From: Elusimicrobiota bacterium
Lineage (GTDB): Bacteria; Elusimicrobiota; Elusimicrobia; Elusimicrobiales; Elusimicrobiaceae
Reading direction: 5' to 3'
DNA: 6,641 bases
Assembly: GCA_023393825.1 (NCBI GenBank)
Contig: JAEXBW010000046.1
Span: 1 to 6,641, forward strand
A model generated the notes under the pieces. That model was not told the DNA's origin, did not search any database, and was given only the letters and a program-made list of their open reading frames with translations. This document shows, one piece after another, positions 1 to 6,004 of this stretch. Positions within the stretch are counted from its first letter, which is position 1; each line of letters opens with the position of its first letter. Made by a program: the position numbers and the translations under genes.

Positions 1-2
1 AA

Positions 3-1775
3 ATGATTAAATTATCAGACTACATTGTAAAAAAACTGGAAGGGTACGGCGTTAAAAACGTATTTATGATTTCGGGCGGGGGGGCGATGCACTTAAACGA
101 CTCCTTCGGCAAAAGCAAAAAAATACAATATATTTGTAACCATAACGAGCAAGCCTCCGCCATCTCGGCGGAGGGCTTTGCCCGCCTTAACCAGGATTTA
201 GCGGTAGTCTGCGTAACCACAGGCCCGGGCGGCATAAACTGCCTTAACGGCGTCTTTGGGCAATGGACGGACAGCGTACCTGTGCTTTATATCTCGGGTC
301 AGGTAAAACAAGCCACGACTATAAAAAGCTGCCCGCACCTTAACTTGCGCCAACTGGGGGACCAAGAGGCGGACATAATCTCTATAGTAAAACCCATAAC
401 AAAATATGCCGTAAGCGTGGACGACCCTTATAAAATTGACGCCATTCTTACAGAGGCCGTTAACACCGCTCTTAGCGGGCGCAAAGGCCCCGTTTGGATT
501 GACGTACCAATAAACATACAGGCCGCGCTTATAGACGAGCAAAAGCTTGCAAAACCCACCATTGCGCAACGTCCCGCTCCGTTACCTTCTAAAGAAATTA
601 AGGCCGCAATTAACCTTTTGGGCAATGCAAAACGCCCTTTAATTGTGGCGGGCCATGGCGTAAGGCTGGCAAAAGCGCAGCACGGCTTTGAGCAGCTTTT
701 AAACACGCTTAACATACCCGTAGTTACCACCTTTAACGGCTTTGACGTTTTGCCAGATGATAATCCTTTTTACGTCGGCAGAATCGGCACCGTAGGCCAG
801 CGCGCGGGCAACTTTGCCCTGCAAAGCGCGGACGTTATTTTATTTTTAGGCACGCGCAATAATATCCGCCAGATAAGCTATAACTGGGAAAATTATGCGC
901 CCCGCGCCAAAAAAATAATAGTAGATGTTGACGGCGAAGAACTTAAAAAGCCCACAGTAAAGGCCGATGTCGCCGTTAATGCCGACCTTAAAGATTTTAT
1001 AGCGGAATTTTTAAAATACGCCAAGCCTCTTCCCGCGCAGGATTGGCTTGACTGGTGCATTGCGCGTAAGCAAAAATATACGCCGCTTAGCGAGTTTAGA
1101 ATAAAACCCGCCGCCAAAGTACACCCTTATTTATTTACGCAAACTTTAACCTCCCTCTTAAAGACGGAAACCGTTGTGGCTACCAATGCCACCGCGTGCG
1201 TAACTCTGTTTCAGGCGGGAGTATCGCATAAAGGGCAAAGAATGTTTTTAAACTCGGGCGACGCCTCTATGGGTTACGGTTTGCCCGCAGCCATAGGCGC
1301 GTGCGTGGCGGGGGGACAAAAGCCCACAATCTGCCTTGAAGGCGACGGCAGCATAATGATGAACCTTCAGGAATTGCAGACGATAAAGCACTATAATCTG
1401 CCAATCAAAATATTTGTACTTAACAACAAAGGTTATATATCCATAATACAAACGCAAAATAACTTTTTTGAAGGCCGCCTTACGGCCTGCTCGCCCAAGA
1501 GCGGCGTAACCGTGCCTGATTTTGCAAAAGTGGCAAAAGCCTTTGGTCTTAAAACGGCTAAAATAACTTCCAACAAAAACCTTAAAGCAAACATTAAAAA
1601 ACTGCTGGCGCAAAAAGGCCCGCTGCTTTGCGATGTCCTCTTGCAGGAAGATTATATCTTTACGCCTAAACTCTCTTCCAAAAAACTGCCCGACGGCACA
1701 ATGATATCCGCCCCGCTGGAAGATATGTACCCTTTCCTTGATAAAAAGGAACTGGAACAAAATATAATCAGATGA
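3..1775 (+). CDS. ThDP-dependent acetolactate synthase-like enzyme, probably nucleotide-sugar modifying
   Basis: This 590-residue protein has the three-domain layout of the acetolactate synthase/pyruvate oxidase superfamily. The N-terminal PYR domain (about 1-170) carries the catalytic glutamate E49 in NHNEQ and the TTGPGG turn (72-77). A central Rossmann-like domain spans about 195-340. The C-terminal PP domain (about 370-550) carries the metal/ThDP motif GDGS (447-450) followed 24 residues later by NN (474-475). The tail LPDGTMISAPLEDMYPFLD (562-580) resembles a subgroup I associate with surface-polysaccharide clusters. No acetolactate synthase small subunit lies nearby, and the next genes are a membrane glycosyltransferase-like protein and a sugar SDR. 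I therefore infer a YerE-like role: transfer of a two-carbon unit from pyruvate to a keto-deoxy nucleotide sugar in the cytoplasm. True acetolactate synthase remains possible. The start MIKLSDYI is typical of the family, but the ribosome binding site lies outside the window. The stop overlaps the next start by 4 bp (ATGA). Superfamily assignment is firm; the substrate is inference. Confidence 0.93.
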   Translation: MIKLSDYIVKKLEGYGVKNVFMISGGGAMHLNDSFGKSKKIQYICNHNEQASAISAEGFARLNQDLAVVCVTTGPGGINCLNGVFGQWTDSVPVLYISGQVKQATTIKSCPHLNLRQLGDQEADIISIVKPITKYAVSVDDPYKIDAILTEAVNTALSGRKGPVWIDVPINIQAALIDEQKLAKPTIAQRPAPLPSKEIKAAINLLGNAKRPLIVAGHGVRLAKAQHGFEQLLNTLNIPVVTTFNGFDVLPDDNPFYVGRIGTVGQRAGNFALQSADVILFLGTRNNIRQISYNWENYAPRAKKIIVDVDGEELKKPTVKADVAVNADLKDFIAEFLKYAKPLPAQDWLDWCIARKQKYTPLSEFRIKPAAKVHPYLFTQTLTSLLKTETVVATNATACVTLFQAGVSHKGQRMFLNSGDASMGYGLPAAIGACVAGGQKPTICLEGDGSIMMNLQELQTIKHYNLPIKIFVLNNKGYISIIQTQNNFFEGRLTACSPKSGVTVPDFAKVAKAFGLKTAKITSNKNLKANIKKLLAQKGPLLCDVLLQEDYIFTPKLSSKKLPDGTMISAPLEDMYPFLDKKELEQNIIR

Positions 1776-3589
1776 GTTTTATAGAGAAAGTAAAGGCAAA
1801 GTTAAAAACTAAATACACTTTGGGCCTGCTAGCCTTACTTTCTCTTACCGCGCTTTATCATCTGCCGTATTTTAACCGTTTCGCGCCTATTACGGAGGGC
1901 TGGTTCCATACCTATTCCGACGCTGTTTTAGACGGCAAAGTACCGTATAGGGATTTCTATTTTTTTATAACGCCGCTTTACCTTTATTTTTTTGCGGTAC
2001 TTATAAAATTTTTCGGCGGCAACTTTATAGTCGCCCGCATATACGGCATTTTTGAAAGATTTTTTTTAAACGCCGTCTTATATTCCATACTTACAAAATA
2101 CTTTAAACCTTTTATAGCGGCCTTTGCCTGCTTTGCCGCTTTCATTTTATACTCAAATCACAATGCGGATATGATTTATTCCTATTACCAAACCTCAACT
2201 CTTTTTGCGCTTCTCACAATTTTATCGTTATCTCGTTATAAACTGTCCGATTCTTTTAACAAAAGGGCTTTAGTTCTTATCTCTGCGGGCATTTTTGCCG
2301 CGCTGGCCTTTCTTACCAAGCAAACAACAGGCGTATTTACCTTCGCGTTTATGTTAAGTTATCTTTTCCTTCTTCTTATCAGGCAAAGGCCTTCTGCCAT
2401 ACCATTTGCCTTTGCTTATACGCTACTACCCGCACTCTCGGTAATTGCAATATTTGCGGCTTTTTTATACAGGAATCAAGCCCTTTCTGCCTGCGTGGAA
2501 CAAATATTTACGGGCGGTATGGCAAGCAAAGGCTCTATTATAAAAATACTCACGGGCTTTTACCAAAGCACTTTTACCGTTGCGCAAGTATTACTGTTTA
2601 TTGCTTTACTTGCAGTTTGGTTTGTTCTTAAATATATGCCCAAAACGGTTGAAATCAAACTCCACCCCACCAAAGAAAAGATATATTTGCCGCTTTTCGC
2701 CGCCGTATGCGCTTTAATATTTTCCTGTATGTGTTATGCCAATGTGTTTCTTGTAAAAATAATATTAGTGCATTATATTTTTTATACTTCTTTCCTTATA
2801 GGGCTTTGGTACGCCGCCGCCGCGCTCAGACGGAAGTTAAACGGCAGAGAAAGCTTTTATCTTCTTTTCAGCGGGGCGTCTTTTGCGCTTATGTATGCAC
2901 ACGGGCTATCGGGTACTATGGAAGACCATTCAGGCCTTATCGGCGGTTCCTTTTTAATATCTCTTATGCTTTCAACTAAGATACAGTTTAACAAGGCAAA
3001 AAATGCCGCGGTAATTATTTTCTTTTGCATATTTAGCATATTTAGTATAGCGCAACGTTATTCGCGCCCTTACGAGTGGTGGGGGGATAAGCAGGATTCC
3101 GTTTCTTCAGCGTCCGCCACAGTAAATATACCCGTCTACAAAAATATAAAAATGTCGCCGCTTACAGCGCAGCGTTATACGGAAATCAATGCCTTAATAA
3201 GGCAAAACATAAATTCGCCCGAGGATAAAATATATATTTCCCAGCATCTTACGGGGCTTTATTACACCGCCGGGGCGGACCCTTTTACCTTCGCCTATAC
3301 GGACTATTTTGACGTCTGCAGCGATGCGTGCGCGCGCGCCAATGCGGAAGCTATAAAAAGAGAAAAGCCTAAAATGATTATTTATATGGATTTTCCAAAC
3401 TATATTTGGGAAGAACACGAAAGGCTTTTCCGCAAAGGCCGCCCCAGCGGTCAGCGTGAAATCAGGCAAACAATATTTGATATGGCGCCTGAATACAATC
3501 TTATAAAAACATATAATGAAGATAGGTCTTATCTGGACGATTTTACTCTTTATATATGGCTTAAAAAAACTTCTTTGGAGAAATCTTAA
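1772..3589 (+). CDS. Polytopic membrane protein, GT-C (GT39/ArnT-like) glycosyltransferase candidate
   Basis: The 605-residue protein has a short basic N-terminus (KVKAKLKTK) followed by roughly 12-14 hydrophobic segments between residues 17 and 428, for example 17-33, 63-82, 112-128, 167-203, 211-233, 268-288, 305-350 and 412-428. The first extracytoplasmic loop reads APITEGWF and then DGKVPYRDFYFFITPLYLY (54-72). This acidic loop plus PYRDF pattern is common in GT-C lipid-linked-sugar glycosyltransferases of the GT39/ArnT/PMT type, with E42 in the place of the usual catalytic acid. Residues about 430-605 are mostly soluble, as in GT-C enzymes with a periplasmic C-terminal domain. Such enzymes use polyprenyl-phosphate sugars on the outer face of the inner membrane. 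Donor and acceptor cannot be read from the sequence. It starts inside the stop of the ThDP enzyme gene with only a weak, distant AAGGA (1746-1750), which suggests reinitiation-coupled translation. Membrane topology is clear; the glycosyltransferase call rests mainly on loop-1 resemblance. Confidence 0.9.
   Translation: MSFIEKVKAKLKTKYTLGLLALLSLTALYHLPYFNRFAPITEGWFHTYSDAVLDGKVPYRDFYFFITPLYLYFFAVLIKFFGGNFIVARIYGIFERFFLNAVLYSILTKYFKPFIAAFACFAAFILYSNHNADMIYSYYQTSTLFALLTILSLSRYKLSDSFNKRALVLISAGIFAALAFLTKQTTGVFTFAFMLSYLFLLLIRQRPSAIPFAFAYTLLPALSVIAIFAAFLYRNQALSACVEQIFTGGMASKGSIIKILTGFYQSTFTVAQVLLFIALLAVWFVLKYMPKTVEIKLHPTKEKIYLPLFAAVCALIFSCMCYANVFLVKIILVHYIFYTSFLIGLWYAAAALRRKLNGRESFYLLFSGASFALMYAHGLSGTMEDHSGLIGGSFLISLMLSTKIQFNKAKNAAVIIFFCIFSIFSIAQRYSRPYEWWGDKQDSVSSASATVNIPVYKNIKMSPLTAQRYTEINALIRQNINSPEDKIYISQHLTGLYYTAGADPFTFAYTDYFDVCSDACARANAEAIKREKPKMIIYMDFPNYIWEEHERLFRKGRPSGQREIRQTIFDMAPEYNLIKTYNEDRSYLDDFTLYIWLKKTSLEKS
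3577..3580 (+). promoter_or_regulatory. Ribosome binding site GGAG inside the upstream gene
   Basis: GGAG lies 8 nt before the ATG at 3589, within the last codons of the membrane-protein gene. It fixes the start of the SDR gene at the TAATG overlap and supports translational coupling of the two genes. Confidence 0.6.
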
Positions 3590-4428
3590 TGCAAACCATT
3601 TTACTTACAGGCTCAGGCGGATTTGTTGGCAAAAACCTTAAAGCGCATCTTACGGCGCAGGGTTATAATGTTATCGCGCCCAGAAGCGCGGAATTTGACT
3701 TTACGGACGCGTCCGCCGTCCTTACCCTTGCCAAGCAAACAAAGCCCGATATTTACGTTCTTTGCGGTTTTTACGGCATAGATAACCCGCCCGCCGTACC
3801 GCCCGACACAATAGAAAAAAACCTTAAAATATTTAATAACTTTATAGCGGCGGCAAACGGCGCGCGCATAATAACCTTCGGCTCGGGCGCGGAGTTTGAC
3901 AAAAGCCGCCATATAGTAAAAGCAAAAGAAATCGACCTTGGCAAAACTATCCCGCAAGATACTTACGGCCAGGCAAAGTATCTTATTTCCAAAGAGATAG
4001 AAAAATACGATAATGTAATAAATTTGCGCCTCTTCGGCGTATACGGCCCGCACGAAATGCAGCACAGGTTTATCACTTACGCCATAAAACAAAACCTTAA
4101 AAAAGAAGCCATTAACATAAATCAAAATGTTGTTTTTGACTATCTTTACATTGAAGACCTTTGCAATATCGTTGAAGCTTTTATAAAGCGCGCGCCGCAA
4201 AACAGATTTATAAATATGACGCCGACTGATAGCATAGACCTTGTGCAAATATCGCAGATAATAAATTCCTCAAGCGCGTTTAAAAGCCCCGTAAATATAG
4301 TAAAGCAGGGCCTTAATAACGAGTATACGGGCGATAATGCCGTCTTGCGCGCGGAACTTCCCAACTTTAAATTTACCTCTTACCAAGAGGGGATAAAAAA
4401 GTTTTACGAGTATCTTAAAACGCATTAA
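3589..4428 (+). CDS. NAD(P)-dependent extended SDR: sugar epimerase/dehydratase/reductase
   Basis: The 279-residue protein opens with a Rossmann fold whose dinucleotide-binding glycines fit GxxGxxG (G8, G11, G14 in TGSGGFVG). An acidic stretch, EFDFTD (35-40), follows at the position of the second beta-strand. The active site shows S99 in TFGSGAEFD and the YxxxK pair Y126/K130 in TYGQAK. LRLFGVYGPHE (147-157) is the usual substrate-side segment of nucleotide-sugar SDRs. At 279 residues it is shorter than GalE/RmlB (about 330-350), as many reductases of this group are. Its start overlaps the membrane-protein stop by 1 bp, so it is the third cistron of the operon. With the ThDP enzyme in the same operon, a YerF-like job (reducing or finishing a branched or keto sugar) is plausible but inferred; plain 4-epimerase or dehydratase activity is equally compatible with the motifs. 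Confidence 0.92.
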   Translation: MQTILLTGSGGFVGKNLKAHLTAQGYNVIAPRSAEFDFTDASAVLTLAKQTKPDIYVLCGFYGIDNPPAVPPDTIEKNLKIFNNFIAAANGARIITFGSGAEFDKSRHIVKAKEIDLGKTIPQDTYGQAKYLISKEIEKYDNVINLRLFGVYGPHEMQHRFITYAIKQNLKKEAININQNVVFDYLYIEDLCNIVEAFIKRAPQNRFINMTPTDSIDLVQISQIINSSSAFKSPVNIVKQGLNNEYTGDNAVLRAELPNFKFTSYQEGIKKFYEYLKTH

Positions 4429-4455
4429 ACACGTCTGCGATAGCGGGAAGATATT

Positions 4456-4484
4456 TTTTATTTTTCTTGTTCTTATGCTATAAT
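4456..4484 (+). promoter_or_regulatory. Promoter of cdd with perfect extended -10 (TGCTATAAT)
   Basis: A consensus TATAAT (4479-4484) is preceded by TG at 4476-4477, making an extended -10 element. The -35 position at 4456-4461 is only T-rich (TTTTAT), which fits a promoter driven by its extended -10. Transcription would begin near 4490, about 35 nt before the cdd start, and make cdd independent of the operon upstream. Confidence 0.7.
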
Positions 4485-4491
4485 TTTTAAA

Positions 4492-4510
4492 CCTGCCCCT
4501 AAAAAGCAGG
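4492..4510 (+). other. Small leader hairpin between cdd promoter and its RBS
   Basis: CCTGC (4492-4496) and GCAGG (4506-4510) can pair as a 5-bp stem around a 9-nt loop (CCCTAAAAA). It sits at the predicted 5' end of the cdd transcript, directly before the AAGGAAG ribosome binding site (4512-4518). It may protect the mRNA 5' end or tune translation. It does not match a riboswitch I know. Confidence 0.4.
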
Positions 4511-4525
4511 CAAGGAAGATAAATT

Positions 4526-4981
4526 ATGAAAATAAGCTCTAAGCATTTAGACGATATTATTTCCTTTGCGGTAAAAACGATGCAAAATTCCTATTCGCCC
4601 TACTCACATTATAAGGTGGGCGCGGCGGCTATAGGGGAAAGCGGAGCCGTCTACACGGGAACAAATGTGGAAAACGCCTCCTACGGTCTTACCATTTGCG
4701 CCGAGCGCGCGGCAATATTTAATGCCGTTTCACACGGGGAAAGGCGCATCCAAGCTATGGTGTTGGTATCCCAGCCTCAAAATTTGGACCAAATTAACAG
4801 CCCCTGCGGCGCGTGCCGCCAAGTTATGGCGGAATTCGGCCCCGCGGATATGCCAATCTACATTGCAGATATTATAGACGGCAAAGTGGCCCGTGTTACG
4901 CGTAAAAAACTTAAAGATTTTCTGCCCTACGCGTTTACGCCTTCTTCTTTTAAAGCAGAGCCGAAAAAGAAGAAAAAATAA
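4526..4981 (+). CDS. cdd: Cytidine deaminase
   Basis: This enzyme hydrolyses cytidine and deoxycytidine to uridine and deoxyuridine with release of ammonia, in cytosolic pyrimidine salvage. The 151-residue protein is the homotetrameric short type (about 130-150 residues). Visible motifs are the substrate loop NVENASYG (47-54), TICAERAA (56-63) with zinc ligand C58 and proton-shuttling E60, and PCGACRQV (93-100) with zinc ligands C94 and C97. FLPYAFTPSSF (132-142) is the usual C-terminal segment. All catalytic residues are present. The start is supported by AAGGAAG (4512-4518) 7 nt upstream. A lysine-rich tail (KAEPKKKKK) extends beyond the conserved core. The gene has its own promoter and is followed by a strong terminator, so it looks monocistronic. 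Confidence 0.97.
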   Translation: MKISSKHLDDIISFAVKTMQNSYSPYSHYKVGAAAIGESGAVYTGTNVENASYGLTICAERAAIFNAVSHGERRIQAMVLVSQPQNLDQINSPCGACRQVMAEFGPADMPIYIADIIDGKVARVTRKKLKDFLPYAFTPSSFKAEPKKKKK

Positions 4982-4986
4982 AATTT

Positions 4987-5017
4987 AAAACCCGCTTTAT
5001 TTTTTAAAGCGGGTTTT
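4987..5017 (+). terminator. Rho-independent terminator between convergent cdd and the sirtuin gene
   Basis: Arms 4987-4999 and 5005-5017 form a perfect 13-bp stem with a GC core (CCCGC/GCGGG), a TTTTT loop, and a T-run to 5019. It begins 6 nt after the cdd stop. The A-rich flank on the left supplies a T-rich tail on the opposite strand, so it may also terminate the minus-strand sirtuin transcript, which ends at 5047. Confidence 0.92.
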
Positions 5018-5046
5018 TTATCCTAAAAAAACAGAATTATAAAAGT

Positions 5047-5790
5047 TTAAATCTTTTTTAATTCCTGCCTTAGTTTTGCAAAAAAGTCGCCCGCTTTCTG
5101 CTCAAAATAATAATCGCTTATAACGCCCGTATAGGCAGATGGCAAAGTGTTAATTTCTATTATAACGGCGGGGTTTGCTTTGCGCTTTGCCAAAACAGGC
5201 AGGGAACACGCTGGCATAACCTCCCCGCTGGTGCCTATTACAAGCATAACATCGCTGTTAAGCGCCAACATATTACTGTCGTCGTAAACCTGCGGGTTAA
5301 TACCCTCTCCGTAAAAAACAAAATCGGGCTTTAGCACGCCGCAGCAGCCGCACATCGGCAGCGTTTCCTTTAAATTTATATCTTTAATATTATATTTTGA
5401 GCCGCATTGCACGCAGGTAAGCGTGTTTATAGTACCGTGGAATTCCTGCACATTTTTACTGCCCGCCTTTTGATGCAAACCGTCTATGTTTTGTGTTATT
5501 ATGCCTTTTAAAACACCTTCTTGCTCAAGCTCGGCAAGCACTTTGTGGGCGGTATTGGGCAGGGCCTTTTTCATATCGGAAAAGAATATCTTTTTCATCT
5601 CCTGCCAGGATTCCAAAGGGTGGGAGTAAAAAAAATCTATCTCTATAAATTTAGGGTCATACTTTTCCCACAGTCCGCCCGCGCCGCGAAAGGGTGGAAT
5701 GCCGCTTTCTACCGAAATCCCCGCCCCAGTAAAGGCCGTAAGATACTTTGCGTTTTTTATAATTTGCGCAACTTTTTGCATATTGTCCAT
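5047..5790 (-). CDS. Sir2-family NAD-dependent protein deacetylase (sirtuin)
   Basis: Sirtuins remove acyl groups from lysine using NAD, releasing nicotinamide and O-acyl-ADP-ribose. The 247-residue protein has the full bacterial core: TGAGISVESGIPPFRG (21-36) for NAD binding, TQNIDGLHQKAG (99-110), the catalytic histidine H118 in EFHG, a zinc module C126-x2-C129 and C147-x2-C150, and GTSGEVMPA (186-194). Stretches such as IDFFYSHP (51-58) and ITQNIDGLHQKAGS closely recall the Thermotoga maritima enzyme as I remember it (class U). The Tyr-x-x-Arg pair of SIRT5/CobB desuccinylases appears replaced by M65 and I68, so deacetylation is the likelier activity. The start is supported by AAAGGAA (minus strand, 5798-5804) 7 nt upstream. 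It is transcribed divergently from the LexA-like gene and convergently with cdd. Confidence 0.96.
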   Translation of the reverse strand: MDNMQKVAQIIKNAKYLTAFTGAGISVESGIPPFRGAGGLWEKYDPKFIEIDFFYSHPLESWQEMKKIFFSDMKKALPNTAHKVLAELEQEGVLKGIITQNIDGLHQKAGSKNVQEFHGTINTLTCVQCGSKYNIKDINLKETLPMCGCCGVLKPDFVFYGEGINPQVYDDSNMLALNSDVMLVIGTSGEVMPACSLPVLAKRKANPAVIIEINTLPSAYTGVISDYYFEQKAGDFFAKLRQELKKI

Positions 5791-5835
5791 ATAAAAATTC
5801 CTTTATTTTACCGTCTGTTTTTTATCTTTAAGTAA

Positions 5836-5865
5836 AGTATACATTTATAAAATATATTCTTACAA
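5836..5865 (-). promoter_or_regulatory. Putative promoter of the sirtuin gene
   Basis: Read on the minus strand, TTGTAA (5860-5865) is a -35 with four of six consensus bases. TATACT (5836-5841) is a -10 with five of six. They are separated by 18 nt. The predicted leader is about 40 nt. It faces away from the lexA promoter. Confidence 0.5.
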
Positions 5866-5922
5866 CTCCGCCAAAACATAAGTTAACAATCTTTCGCGCA
5901 GGGCCGCACGTCGTCGTAAGTT

Positions 5923-5941
5923 TAGAACAAAATCTAGAACA
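5923..5941 (+). promoter_or_regulatory. TAGAACA direct repeat, candidate LexA operator
   Basis: TAGAACA occurs at 5923-5929 and again at 5935-5941, a 12-bp period. It overlaps the edge of the predicted lexA promoter. Its GAAC halves resemble half-sites recognised by LexA in Bacillus (inverted GAAC/GTTC) and in alphaproteobacteria (direct GAAC-N7-GAAC), although here the spacer between GAAC cores is 8. Assignment as operator is inference. Confidence 0.4.
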
Positions 5942-5970
5942 TTGCAATTTGTTTAAATTTTTGTTAGTAT
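5942..5970 (+). promoter_or_regulatory. Putative promoter of the lexA-like gene
   Basis: TTGCAA (5942-5947, four of six -35 bases) and TAGTAT (5965-5970, four of six -10 bases) are separated by exactly 17 nt. TG at 5962-5963 adds an extended -10. An 8-bp palindrome, ATTGCAAT (5941-5948), covers the -35. Transcription would start near 5977. Confidence 0.5.
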
Positions 5971-5976
5971 CTTTTT

Positions 5977-5993
5977 AAAGGCAATTTACCTTT
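5977..5993 (+). other. Short inverted repeat in the lexA leader
   Basis: AAAGG (5977-5981) and CCTTT (5989-5993) can form a 5-bp stem with a 7-nt loop, just before the GGAGG ribosome binding site (5996-6000). An alternative pairing, GCAA/TTGC, uses 5981-5984 and 5992-5995. Either could be an mRNA hairpin at the 5' end or chance in AT-rich DNA. Confidence 0.25.
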
Positions 5994-6004
5994 GCGGAGG
6001 TTAT

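Noticed and set aside
198..569. Long open frame on the minus strand inside the ThDP enzyme gene (also 1248-1760 and 3613-4248 minus)
   Set aside because: These are antisense shadows of strongly supported genes, with low-complexity aromatic and basic translations and no recognisable motifs.
3..1775. Annotation as ilvB, the valine/isoleucine acetolactate synthase catalytic subunit
   Set aside because: The superfamily is right, but there is no small subunit and the neighbours are sugar and membrane glycosylation genes, so the ilvB symbol would over-claim.
4434..4465. Weak terminator-like hairpin (TCTGC/GCGGG around GATA) followed by a T-rich run after the SDR gene
   Set aside because: The stem is only 5 bp with two G-T pairs, and the T-run starts several bases after it. 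The T-rich stretch is better explained as part of the cdd promoter upstream region, so I do not call a terminator.
4492..4518. preQ1-like riboswitch in the cdd leader, suggested by a short stem with an A-rich loop before the RBS
   Set aside because: The A-rich stretch lies in the hairpin loop rather than downstream of the stem, and the conserved preQ1 core bases are not present in order.
5801..5872. Possible 23-codon minus-strand reading frame starting MFWRSC in the sir2-lexA intergenic region
   Set aside because: It has no convincing ribosome binding site and overlaps the predicted sirtuin promoter. Its translation looks like random AT-rich sequence.
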